Of a DNA stretch of 64,000 nt, positions 51,446 through 61,554 are shown one piece after another. Source of the DNA: a bacterium. GTDB taxonomy: Bacteria; Bacillota; Bacilli; Lactobacillales; Streptococcaceae. The stretch is from NCBI GenBank assembly GCA_905221505.1, contig CAJNDL010000005.1, positions 3,151 through 67,150 of the forward strand, in the 5' to 3' direction. Position numbers and translations under genes: made by a program. Position 1 is the stretch's first letter; every line of letters begins with the position of its first letter. The notes under the pieces are model-generated. The model saw only the letters and a program-made list of their open reading frames with translations, was not told where the DNA came from and made no database searches.

Positions 51446-51625
51446 ATTTACACTCAATATCTTATTAGTTTGCTTGTAAAAAGCAATATTCCTCTTCACA
51501 CCATCATGTCGCGTGTAGGCCATAAAGACGCTAAGACGACCAATCAAATTTATACTCACATCACAAAAAGTATGGAACAAGCAACGATTTACTCTTTAGC
51601 TACCGTTGCATTAAATCAAAAGTAG
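51446..51625 (+). pseudogene. C-terminal remnant of a phage/ICE tyrosine integrase
   Basis: A frame after the ldh terminator encodes YLISLLVKSNIPLHTIMSRV followed by GHKDAKTTNQIYTHITKSME. This is the tail of streptococcal tyrosine recombinases: it keeps the GH of box II and the nucleophile Tyr in IYTHI, but the catalytic HxxR just upstream has decayed and the rest of the gene is gone. There is no start site. It marks a former integration or recombination event between ldh and pyk. Confidence 0.8.
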
Positions 51626-51645
51626 TAAACTTTTCCCATATACGA

Positions 51646-51690
51646 AAAAGCCCATCATACAGGCTATAAAAGCTTGATATGATAGGCTAT
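51646..51690 (-). terminator. Terminator of pyk
   Basis: AGCCcATCATA (51649-51659) pairs with TATGATAGGCT (51678-51688), one mismatch. A run on one side and T run on the other make it bidirectional; it separates pyk from the integrase remnant. Confidence 0.75.
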
Positions 51691-51700
51691 TTTCTATTAA

Positions 51701-53206
51701 TTAACGTACTGTACGGATACGCATTGTATTTGTACGAACAGCTTCTCCAAGTGGTACACCAGCTACGATAACGATATCGTCACCAGATTGTACAAGACCT
51801 GCTTCAACTGCTTTACGTTCAGCAATTTCGAACATATCGTCAGTTGATGATGGAGCATCTGTCAACATTGGGATAACACCCCAGTTCAACATCAATCCAC
51901 GTTCTGTCAATTCGTCGAATGTCAATGCCAAGATGTCAGCATTTGGACGGTATTTAGAGATCAAACGTGCAGTGTGACCTGTCTTAGTAAGAGTTACAAC
52001 CAATTTAATGTCCATTGAGTTAGTAGCATCTTTAACAGCTGAAGCCATTACTTCTGTCTTAGAGTTACGTTCGAATGAATCTGAGTTCAAACGTCCGTAT
52101 TCGTTAAGAAGAGTTTGAGCGTTCTTATCGATTGTAGCCATTGTAGTTACTGACTCAAGTGGGTACTTACCGTTTGCAGACTCACCTGAAAGCATTGTTG
52201 CGTCAGTTCCGTCGATAACAGCGTTAAATACGTCTGATACTTCTGAACGAGTTGCACGTGGTTTTTCAGTCATTGTTTCAAGCATGTTTGTTGCAGTGAT
52301 AACAACTTTACCTGCAGCATTGACTTTAGTGATAATCATTTTTTGGTAAACTGGAACCATTTCGAATGGTACTTCGATACCCATGTCACCACGAGCAATC
52401 ATGATACCATCAGCAGCTTCGATGATTTCATCCAAGTTATCGATACCTTGTTGGTTTTCGATTTTAGCGAACAATTGAACGTGTCCATTTCCAGTTTCTT
52501 CACAGATTGCACGAACTTCGTTCACATCTTTTGCAGTACGTACGAATGAAATCGCGATGAAGTTGATACCTTGTTCAAGACCGAAACGGATATCGTCGTT
52601 ATCGCGTTCAGCAAGAGCTGGGAAAGGAATTTTAGTGTTAGGAATGTTCACACCTTTTTGTTTAGCAATGATACCATCGTTTTCAACTTCAACTTCAAAT
52701 TCACGAGTTGCATCATCTTTAGCAACCACACGAAGACCAAGTTTACCATCGTCAACCAACACTTGACGACCAACTTCAACATCATCATAGATATCAAGAG
52801 CACCAGCAACGTTCAATGCAATCACTTCACGAGTTGATTTGATTCCTTGTTTAGTTGCAACACGGATTTTCTCACCAGTTTTGTATGAATACTCTTTAGC
52901 TTCACCTTCGAACAATTCTGTACGGATTTCTGGTCCTTTTGTATCAAGAAGGAAACCAACCTTTTTACCTGCAAGTTTTTCAGCAAGTTTAACAGTTGCC
53001 ATACGCTCACCTTGTTCTTGGTGGTCACCGTGTGAGAAGTTGAAACGGAATGTGTTAGCGCCAGCTTCAATCAATTTAGCAATGTTTTTAGCTGAAGCTT
53101 CAACATCAAGTTTTTCACCCCAGTATCCATCATCACCAAATTTTTTACCACCACGGATTTCTACCGCAGGACCCAAAGTTGCAACGATTTTTACACGTTT
53201 ATTCAT
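51701..53206 (-). CDS. pyk: Pyruvate kinase
   Basis: A 501-aa glycolytic enzyme converting phosphoenolpyruvate and ADP to pyruvate and ATP. Motifs: RFNFSHGDHQEQ, LDTKGPEIRTE, the signature FAKIENQQGIDNLDEI and the segment MIARGDMGIEVPFE. It lies 58 nt after pfkA with no terminator, forming the pfkA-pyk operon. Confidence 0.98.
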   Translation of the reverse strand: MNKRVKIVATLGPAVEIRGGKKFGDDGYWGEKLDVEASAKNIAKLIEAGANTFRFNFSHGDHQEQGERMATVKLAEKLAGKKVGFLLDTKGPEIRTELFEGEAKEYSYKTGEKIRVATKQGIKSTREVIALNVAGALDIYDDVEVGRQVLVDDGKLGLRVVAKDDATREFEVEVENDGIIAKQKGVNIPNTKIPFPALAERDNDDIRFGLEQGINFIAISFVRTAKDVNEVRAICEETGNGHVQLFAKIENQQGIDNLDEIIEAADGIMIARGDMGIEVPFEMVPVYQKMIITKVNAAGKVVITATNMLETMTEKPRATRSEVSDVFNAVIDGTDATMLSGESANGKYPLESVTTMATIDKNAQTLLNEYGRLNSDSFERNSKTEVMASAVKDATNSMDIKLVVTLTKTGHTARLISKYRPNADILALTFDELTERGLMLNWGVIPMLTDAPSSTDDMFEIAERKAVEAGLVQSGDDIVIVAGVPLGEAVRTNTMRIRTVR

Positions 53207-53264
53207 GATTTTTGTGACTCCTTTATATATATGACCTTTTTGGTCTTATTAACTAAATTGTAAA

Positions 53265-54278
<1,014 letters not shown>

Positions 54279-54354
54279 TTATGCTCCTTTTTCTTTTAAC
54301 ATTCTTATTAATTATACCACATTTGATTTTAAAATTCTTCTATTTTCCGTATTT

Positions 54355-57300
54355 TTAGCGATAAATCGTTTTCATAACCATTTCATTCAATTTCGCTTCT
54401 AATTCATTGGATTTAGCTACAAAATGATGGGGAGAAACGATTGTTTTCTGTTCCTCTTCATACCTGATGATGACTGGGATTGGGCCTTTATACTGGTCTA
54501 AAATACGTGAAATTTCTTGATCCGATTCATGATTTTTCACCTGTATCCAAAAGCGTTCAGCAACTGCTTCTCTTATTTCTTGTGCAATCATTTGCAGACG
54601 GCCATCACGTGACTGGATTTTTCCTTTTATATAGTAGAAGGCTCCCTCTTTTATTTCCTGTCCAACCTGACGATATAAGTCTGAAAAGAGAGTGACATCC
54701 AATTTTTTCTTACTGTCATCCACCTGTAAGAAAGCCATGTTTTCGCCCTTTTTGGTACGAATTACTTTTATTTTCTGAACTTCAACCAAAATAATAGCGT
54801 AGCTATTTTCTGATAAATTACTAATAGGAGTAATTGGGTAAATAGCCTTACTTGCGATAGTTTGTAGAGGATGTTTGCTAACACCTATTCCTAAAAGCTC
54901 TTGTTCCATATAGAATTTTTCTTGCTCCGTCCAGTCCTCCGAATCTTGCCAACTATAGATGGTCTCACCAAACAAGCTTCCTAACTCTTTCACAAATTCA
55001 AATAGATTAGCTAAATTATTGAATACTTTTTGACGATTTTTTTCAAATGAATCGAAAAGACCAACTTTTACCAAAGGTTCTAGCAAGGGAAGTTTCAGAT
55101 AATTCTCAGGTAATTTAGCTATAAAATCTTCAATGTTAGAATAAGGTCTATTTTCAAGAATCCATAGAGCCAAATCCTTGCTGACTCCCTTAATCGATTT
55201 CAATCCTAGATAGATGGCCTTGTTTGCAATTTTATCGTGATAGGGAATGGTGTTGATGGACAGAGGCGCTACTTCAAAGCCTGCTTCTAGGGCATCTGTT
55301 AAGTAATCACTGTTGGCAGAATTTAACATGACCTGATAAAAAATGGCTGGATAATGCGTTTTGAAATAAGCCAACTGGAAGGCCAAGGCTGAGTAGGCAT
55401 AGGCGTGAGATCGGTTAAACCCATAACCTGCAAACTTCTCCATGACATCAAAGACCTGCTCTGCCTTTTCCACGGTATGTCCAGCTTCTAATGAACCTTG
55501 GATAAAGGAAGCCCTCATCTCATGCATAGCAGAGGCATCCTTTTTCCCCATAGCTCGACGCAAAATGTCGGCTTTCCCAAGACTAAATCCGCCAAAACGC
55601 TGGGCAACTTGCATAACCTGCTCCTGATAGAGCATAATGCCGTAGGTTGGAGCCAAAATATCCTCCAGTACTGGATCCAGAACAGTCACTTCTTCCTGCC
55701 CATGCTTTCTTGCCACAAAATTATTGATATAGTCACTAGCACCTGGTCGATTTAGGGAAGTAGTTGCTACAACATCTTCAAAACAGACTGGTTGAACACG
55801 CTTAAGCAGGCGAATGGCACCAGGTTGTTCAAATTGAAAGATACCTTTTGTATTACCAGCAGCAAAAAGAGCTAACGTTTCTTTGTCTTCTAAATTGATT
55901 TCTTCTATTTTCAGATGAATCCCTTCTGTTTCAGCAAGCAACTCTTGCATTTTCTGGACAAAGGCCAAATTTCGTAGTCCCAGAAAGTCCATCTTCAAAA
56001 GCCCGCTAGCCTCAACACCATGAGCATCATACTGAGTCAGTGGAATTTCATCACCATGCTTTAGAGGAATGTAGTCCGTCAAATCTTGGTCGCTGATCAC
56101 AACACCAGCCGCATGGACAGAGGTTTGTCTTGGATAGCCCTCTATCTTGCAAGCAATCTCAAAGGCTTTTTGGTATTCTAACTTACTATTGATTTGCTGA
56201 CGAAACTGGAGATTCCCCTCATAGGCTGACTTGAGATTGTCACGAAAACTGATTTTCTTGGTAATTGCGGATAATTCATACTCTGGAACACCAAAGCGTT
56301 TTAAGACATCTCGTAGAGCTTGCTTGGCTCCAAAGGTTGAAAAAGTAACGATTTGTGCAGCATGTTTACTACCATATTTATTGCCAACATATCTGATAAA
56401 ATCTGGACGATAAATATCAGGAATATCGATATCAATATCAGGCATGGTATAGCGTTCACGATTGAGAAAGCGTTCAAAAATCAGATTTTTCTCTACTGGG
56501 TCAATCCCTGTGATATCCAAGGCATAGGAAACCAAGCTACCAACTGCAGAACCCCGTCCCATTCCCATATAGTAGCCATTCGAACGTCCGAAACGCAGCA
56601 AATCCCAAACGACCAAGAAATAATCATCAAAGCCCATATCATGAATAACAGCCAATTCTTGGTCAAGACGATCTTGATATTCTTTACTAGACAATCCCTT
56701 CTGAGCAAGCCCCAGTTCAGCACGTTCTCTCAACTCTTCTACGGCTGGTCTAGCTGGGTTAAAACGAGGCAATTTCAAACTCGTATCCAAATCATAAGAA
56801 ATACCTGAAATAAGTTTTTCTAAATTGTCCAAGGCTTGCGGAAAACGCTCTTGGAATAATTTCTCTAAAGAACTTGCCGATATAAAGACATCTTGTCGTG
56901 AACGCAAGGGAACTTCTCTAAGCGGTAGATTTTCTTTGATTGCTGTTAAGACTTGCAGGACTTCTCTATCCCTGCTTTCAAAGGCATTGACCCGATAAAG
57001 GGGCAAAATAGGATAATGAAATTCGCTTGCTACCGTTTCTGTATAAACACCAATATAATAATTACGGCCTAGCTCTAATGACTCCAATCCATCAAAATAA
57101 GGCACAATTACCGCAATATCCTCTAGGTACTGAGATAGAACTGACCAATTTTTCTCCCCCTGCATCTTGGCTGTTGAAAGCTTCATCAACTGCTGATAGC
57201 CCACACTAGATAGAGCTAAAAAGCGTAAATTCACTTCCTGAGCATCCACAAATACAGTCATTTCAAGCCCTAATAAAGGATGAATGCCATATTTTTTTGT

Positions 57301-57456
57301 AACCTCTAGAAAGTCGAAAGCCCCATAAAGATTGTCAATATCCATCATAGCCAGATGAGTGTATCCATAGTCTTTTGCTACTCTCACATACTTGGTGATT
57401 GAAATGACACTCTCCATAAAACTATAGACTGTTTTTGTATCTAGTTGTGCGATCAA
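54355..57456 (-). CDS. dnaE: DNA polymerase III alpha subunit DnaE (Gram-positive type)
   Basis: A 1033-aa C-family polymerase that works with PolC, extending primers on the lagging strand. The N-terminal PHP domain is followed by the polymerase core with PDIDIDIPD (metal aspartates) and GMGRGSAVGSLVSYALDITG, then a helix-hairpin-helix and a C-terminal OB fold. The best start is a TTG at 57456 (MIAQLDTKTVYS) behind GAGGAG; an upstream GTG gives nine extra residues. It precedes pfkA-pyk in the same direction. Confidence 0.96.
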   Translation of the reverse strand: MIAQLDTKTVYSFMESVISITKYVRVAKDYGYTHLAMMDIDNLYGAFDFLEVTKKYGIHPLLGLEMTVFVDAQEVNLRFLALSSVGYQQLMKLSTAKMQGEKNWSVLSQYLEDIAVIVPYFDGLESLELGRNYYIGVYTETVASEFHYPILPLYRVNAFESRDREVLQVLTAIKENLPLREVPLRSRQDVFISASSLEKLFQERFPQALDNLEKLISGISYDLDTSLKLPRFNPARPAVEELRERAELGLAQKGLSSKEYQDRLDQELAVIHDMGFDDYFLVVWDLLRFGRSNGYYMGMGRGSAVGSLVSYALDITGIDPVEKNLIFERFLNRERYTMPDIDIDIPDIYRPDFIRYVGNKYGSKHAAQIVTFSTFGAKQALRDVLKRFGVPEYELSAITKKISFRDNLKSAYEGNLQFRQQINSKLEYQKAFEIACKIEGYPRQTSVHAAGVVISDQDLTDYIPLKHGDEIPLTQYDAHGVEASGLLKMDFLGLRNLAFVQKMQELLAETEGIHLKIEEINLEDKETLALFAAGNTKGIFQFEQPGAIRLLKRVQPVCFEDVVATTSLNRPGASDYINNFVARKHGQEEVTVLDPVLEDILAPTYGIMLYQEQVMQVAQRFGGFSLGKADILRRAMGKKDASAMHEMRASFIQGSLEAGHTVEKAEQVFDVMEKFAGYGFNRSHAYAYSALAFQLAYFKTHYPAIFYQVMLNSANSDYLTDALEAGFEVAPLSINTIPYHDKIANKAIYLGLKSIKGVSKDLALWILENRPYSNIEDFIAKLPENYLKLPLLEPLVKVGLFDSFEKNRQKVFNNLANLFEFVKELGSLFGETIYSWQDSEDWTEQEKFYMEQELLGIGVSKHPLQTIASKAIYPITPISNLSENSYAIILVEVQKIKVIRTKKGENMAFLQVDDSKKKLDVTLFSDLYRQVGQEIKEGAFYYIKGKIQSRDGRLQMIAQEIREAVAERFWIQVKNHESDQEISRILDQYKGPIPVIIRYEEEQKTIVSPHHFVAKSNELEAKLNEMVMKTIYR

Positions 57457-57842
57457 TTTACACTTCTCCTCTATCCTTCTCACTATATTATACCATTTTC
57501 AAAAAGAGAAAGACAAAAGCAATAACTCCTATTTCTATTTTATATTTTAAATAAGGCATTTTGGATGAAAAAATAACAAATATATTTGCAGTAAAAATGT
57601 TTCTGTAAACTATTTTGAACTTTTTATCCTAATAAATGGATATCTCCTTTAAAGAAGTGAGATAAATTCATTCAAAATTCTTGTTAGATATCGTTTAATT
57701 TATGAATGCTATAGAATATCACATATTATTTCATATAAATTGTATTCATTATTCTTTAATTAATTTCTTTCTCACTTAATAATTCCCTTTCTCCTATTTT
57801 TTTGATATAATAACCTTAATTATTATTTTACAAGGAGGTTTT
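57457..57842. other. Divergent dnaE-pepX control region
   Basis: An AT-rich region of 386 nt. On the minus strand an extended -10 TGGTATAAT (57487-57492 for the hexamer) drives dnaE. On the plus strand a TATAAT at about 57805-57811 lies 30-odd nt before pepX, with weak -35 matches. I see no gene or clear operator in the middle. Confidence 0.5.
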
Positions 57843-60125
57843 ATGCGCTTTAATCAATTCAGCTATTTATCACTTCCAAGAGATACTATTTTATATGAAT
57901 TAAAAAAGTATGGATTTGATTTTCCATCTGAGTCAACAAATAAAAAGATGTTGGAATCTTTTCTAAGTTGTTTCTTTTTCACTTATCAAGACACCAACTA
58001 CCCACTTTCCATCCTAGCAGCTGATAAAAAAACAGACATGCTGACATTTTTTCAATCAGAAGATGAACTGACAGCAGATATTTTTTATACTGTTGCTTTT
58101 CAACTTTTAGGCTTTTCTTATTTGGTTGACTTCGAAGATAGTGACGTTTTTCGTAAAGAAACTGGATTTCCCATTATATATGGTGACTTGATTGAAAATC
58201 TTTATCAGTTACTCAATACTCGCACCAAAAAGGGAAATACTCTTATCGACCAACTTGTTAGTGATGGTCTTATTCCGGAGGATAATGACTACCACTACTT
58301 TAACGGCAAGAGTTTGGCTACTTTTTCTAGCCATGATGTCATTCGTGAAGTGGTCTACGTTGAGTCTCGTGTCGATACTGACCAAAAAGGGCTACCAGAC
58401 CTAGTCAAGGTCAGCATTATTCGTCCACGTTATGAGGGGCAAATCCCTGCCATCATGACAGCCAGTCCCTATCATCAAGGAACCAATGACAAAGCCAGCG
58501 ACAAAGCTCTTTACAAGATGGAGGGCGATCTCGAGGTTAAGTCTGCTCACAAGATCGAGTTAGAGGAACCTCAACTCAATCTCGTCCAACCCCAAGGTCA
58601 AGCTGATCTTGTGGCTGAAGCTGAGGAAAAGCTAAGTCACATCAACTCTAGCTATACACTCAACGACTACTTCCTCCCACGAGGTTTTGCCAATCTCTAT
58701 GTTTCAGGTGTTGGTACCAAAGACTCTACTGGTTTCATGACTAATGGCGACTACCAGCAAATCGAGGCTTATAAAAATGTCATTGATTGGCTTAATGGTC
58801 GTTGCCGTGCCTTTACCGACCACACGCGCCAGCGTCAAATCAAGGCTGACTGGTCAAACGGAAAAGTTGCCACAACTGGACTTTCTTATCTAGGTACCAT
58901 GTCAAACGGCCTTGCCACTACAGGCGTCGATGGTTTAGAGGTTATCATTGCCGAGGCAGGAATTTCATCATGGTACAACTACTATCGTGAAAACGGTCTG
59001 GTGACCAGCCCAGGTGGCTATCCAGGTGAAGACTTTGACTCCCTTGCTGAGTTAACCTATTCTCGTAATCTTTTAGCTGGTGACTATATTCGTAGTAACG
59101 AGGCTCACCAAGCTGACTTAGAAAAAGTAAAAGAGCAACTGGATCGCAAAACTGGTGACTATAACCAGTTTTGGCATGACCGCAACTATCTGCTCAATGC
59201 CCATAAGGTAACAGCAGAGGTTGTCTTTACTCATGGTTCTCAGGATTGGAATGTCAAACCACTTCATGTTTATCAGATGTTCCATGCTCTTCCTGCTCAT
59301 ATAAATAAGCACTTCTTTTTCCATAATGGCGCTCATGTGTATATGAACAACTGGCAGTCCATTGACTTCCGTGAGTCCATGAATGCCTTATTGACTAAGA
59401 AATTACTGGGACAGGAAACAGATTTCCAACTTCCTACTGTTATCTGGCAGGACAATACAGCTCCTCAGACTTGGTTATCACTTGGTAACTTCGGTCGGCA
59501 AGAAAACTTTGAAACCTTCTCACTTGGTCAAGAAGAGCAAGTCATTCAAAACCAGTACCCAGATAAGGATTTTGAACACTATGGCAAAACCTACCAGACC
59601 TTCAATACGGAACTTTATCAAGGAAAAGCCAATCAGATTACAATTGACCTTCCTGTGACTAAGGATCTTCACTTGAACGGTCGCGCTCAACTCAATCTTC
59701 GTATCAAATCCAGTACAAACAAGGGGCTTTTATCTGCTCAACTACTGGAACTTGGTCAAAAGAAATACCTACAACCTTATCCAGCTATTTTAAGTGCTAA
59801 AACCATTGATAATGGACGCTACCACATGTTGGAAAATCTCTGTGAATTGCCATTTAGACCAGAGGCACAACGAGTCGTGACAAAAGGTTACCTTAATTTA
59901 CAGAATAGAAACGATTTACTGTTAGTAGAGGATATTACTGCAGATGAATGGATGGATGTGCAATTTGAACTGCAACCAACTATTTACAAGCTAAAAGAAG
60001 GAGATACTCTTCGTTTAGCCCTTTATACTACTGACTTTGAAATCACTATACGTGACAATACCGACTACCACTTAACTGTTGATCTTGAACAGTCTACTCT
60101 TATCCTACCTTGTCAGAAGGTATAA
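57843..60125 (+). CDS. pepX: X-prolyl dipeptidyl aminopeptidase
   Basis: A 760-aa cytoplasmic serine peptidase (S15 family) that removes X-Pro dipeptides from imported peptides. The catalytic serine lies in [13 protein letters not shown], with the Asp and His of the triad expected in the [10 protein letters not shown] and HNGAHVYMN segments. The N-terminal domain is the helical dimerisation part and the C-terminus is a jelly-roll. It follows AAGGAGG. A decayed copy of its 3' end lies directly downstream. Confidence 0.96.
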   Translation: MRFNQFSYLSLPRDTILYELKKYGFDFPSESTNKKMLESFLSCFFFTYQDTNYPLSILAADKKTDMLTFFQSEDELTADIFYTVAFQLLGFSYLVDFEDSDVFRKETGFPIIYGDLIENLYQLLNTRTKKGNTLIDQLVSDGLIPEDNDYHYFNGKSLATFSSHDVIREVVYVESRVDTDQKGLPDLVKVSIIRPRYEGQIPAIMTASPYHQGTNDKASDKALYKMEGDLEVKSAHKIELEEPQLNLVQPQGQADLVAEAEEKLSHINSSYTLNDYFLPRGFANLYVSGVGTKDSTGFMTNGDYQQIEAYKNVIDWLNGRCRAFTDHTRQRQIKADWSNGKVATTGLSYLGTMSNGLATTGVDGLEVIIAEAGISSWYNYYRENGLVTSPGGYPGEDFDSLAELTYSRNLLAGDYIRSNEAHQADLEKVKEQLDRKTGDYNQFWHDRNYLLNAHKVTAEVVFTHGSQDWNVKPLHVYQMFHALPAHINKHFFFHNGAHVYMNNWQSIDFRESMNALLTKKLLGQETDFQLPTVIWQDNTAPQTWLSLGNFGRQENFETFSLGQEEQVIQNQYPDKDFEHYGKTYQTFNTELYQGKANQITIDLPVTKDLHLNGRAQLNLRIKSSTNKGLLSAQLLELGQKKYLQPYPAILSAKTIDNGRYHMLENLCELPFRPEAQRVVTKGYLNLQNRNDLLLVEDITADEWMDVQFELQPTIYKLKEGDTLRLALYTTDFEITIRDNTDYHLTVDLEQSTLILPCQKV

Positions 60126-60149
60126 TGTAACAGACATTCAGTATGGAAA

Positions 60150-60595
60150 AATTTCCACTTGAATAGTCTAACAAAACATAAACTTGGTATCAAATCCACT
60201 CTCAAAGAGGGACTTATGATAAGCCCATAACTGGAGTTTGGACAAAAGATACTAATCCCCCCTAACCAACATGTGTAACCCTCTATCATACACGCTACCA
60301 CACCACATGTTGGACAATCACTGTGAATTATATTTATAGAAAATTCACAATAAGCCGTGACAAAATGCTACCATAATTAAATGATTCACTGTCAATAAAG
60401 AACATCAAAGTAAATGAACTAATTGACCTCCAATTCATCCACACTTAACTAGTGACAAGTTAAAAGAAGGAGATTTTCTCCGTATCGTTCTTTAGGCTAC
60501 TGACATTGAAACCATTATACGTGACAATACCGCTTACCACTCGACTGACAATTTCGATCAGTCCACGCTTTCTGTACTTTGTACAAGGAGTTAAA
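60150..60595 (+). pseudogene. Decayed duplicate of the pepX 3' end
   Basis: This stretch aligns by eye with pepX 59664-60122. Shared tracts include CGTATCAAATCCA-like GGTATCAAATCCACTC, GCTACCAC...CACATGTTGGA, AGTTAAAAGAAGGAGAT and TATACGTGACAATACCG. Stops and indels break every frame, so it is a relic of a tandem or recombined pepX copy. Its end runs into the ribosome-binding site of the argR-family gene. Confidence 0.85.
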
Positions 60596-60600
60596 TTATT

Positions 60601-61071
60601 ATGAACAAATCTGAACACCGACACCAACTCATACGCGCTCTTGTTGCAAAAAACAAGATTCATACACAGGCTGAGTTGCAAGCCCTTCTTGCTGATAACG
60701 ACATTCAAGTTACCCAGGCAACTCTCTCACGCGACATAAAAAATATGAACCTCTCAAAAGTACGTGAAGAAGACAACTCTTACTACGTACTCAATACAGG
60801 TTCTATCTCAAAATGGGAGAAACGTCTCGAAATCTATATGGAAGATGCTCTTGTACTGATGCGTCCTGTTCAACATCAAGTACTTTTGAAAACTCTTCCT
60901 GGTTTGGCTCAATCATTTGGTTCTATCATTGATGCTTTGAGTTTCCCTGACGCTATCGCTACCCTCTGTGGTGATGATGTCTGTCTCGTTATCTGCGAAG
61001 ATGCAGAAGCTGCTCAAAAATGCTTTGAAGATCTGAAAAAATTCGCCCCACCATTTTTCTTTGGTGAATAG
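60601..61071 (+). CDS. ArgR-family transcriptional regulator (second copy)
   Basis: A 156-aa protein with the ArgR winged helix (VTQATLSRDIKNMNLSKVRE) and a C-terminal domain (LKTLPGLAQSFGSIIDAL, CGDDVCLVICED). The arginine-contact region differs from that of the argR at 34286-34717, so it may sense differently or act as a hetero-partner (inference). It follows AAGGAG and has its own terminator. The promoter must lie in the pepX relic or upstream of it. Confidence 0.88.
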   Translation: MNKSEHRHQLIRALVAKNKIHTQAELQALLADNDIQVTQATLSRDIKNMNLSKVREEDNSYYVLNTGSISKWEKRLEIYMEDALVLMRPVQHQVLLKTLPGLAQSFGSIIDALSFPDAIATLCGDDVCLVICEDAEAAQKCFEDLKKFAPPFFFGE

Positions 61072-61072
61072 C

Positions 61073-61107
61073 AAAATCCCGTGTCCTGATGTGGCACGGA
61101 ATTTTGT
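61073..61107 (+). terminator. Terminator of the second argR-family gene
   Basis: Stem AAAATCCCGTG / CACGGAATTTT (61073-61083 with 61095-61105) just after the stop codon, followed by a T-rich tract. Confidence 0.8.
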
Positions 61108-61121
61108 TATATTCTTTACTG

Positions 61122-61242
61122 ATACTCTTCGAAAACCTCTTCAAACCACGTCAGCGTCACCTCATCTGCCACCTCAAAGCAGTGCTTTGAGCAACCTGCG
61201 GCTAGCTTCCTAGTTTGCTCTTTGATTTTCATTGAGTATTAA
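61122..61242. repeat. BOX element
   Basis: Starts ATACTCTTCGAAAACCTC, passes through CACGTCAGCGTCACCTCAT, and ends with GCGGCTAGCTTCCTAG ... CATTGAGTATTA. It contains an internal AAAGCAGTGCTTTGAG hairpin between the boxA and boxC parts. It lies between the argR-family terminator and ftsK. Confidence 0.93.
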
Positions 61243-61285
61243 TAAAACAAAAAAGAGAAAACTATCTCATACATGAGTACAAAAG

Positions 61286-61340
61286 CTCCCCCTATAGTTT
61301 CTAGTGAAAAACAAATATTCACTAGAAACTATAGGGGGAG
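61286..61340. repeat. Perfect 23-bp inverted repeat
   Basis: Arms at 61286-61308 and 61318-61340 are perfectly complementary around a 9-nt loop. The arms begin CTCCCCCTATAG and continue TTTCTAGTGAA. On the minus strand the stem is followed by TTTTG, so it could terminate ftsK transcripts. Perfect arms of this length are also compatible with a small mobile element end or a SPRITE-type pneumococcal repeat. Confidence 0.85.
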
Positions 61341-61504
61341 TCTTCATATATCTAAAAGAAATTCTAAACCTGTTTCAGCTTGATATAGTGTTTGAATAAA
61401 ATGTGAACAAATTTATTAGAGAATTCAAATCAATTTCATGCTTTAAACGTCGTTTTGTACTATTTTAGATTCAATTAATTATACATTATAGATAATCCGC
61501 TTCA

Positions 61505-61550
61505 AAAATCTCTTCAAATCACGTCAGGTTCACATTTCCGTATAAGAGAG
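61505..61550. repeat. Degenerate boxA-like fragment
   Basis: CTTCAAAAATCTCTTCAAAT followed by CACGTCAGGTTCAC resembles boxA of BOX elements with several changes. No boxC follows; the copy is truncated next to the ftsK stop codon. The stretch 61342-61504 between the hairpin and this fragment is AT-rich and shows no gene. Confidence 0.6.
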
Positions 61551-61554
61551 AAAT

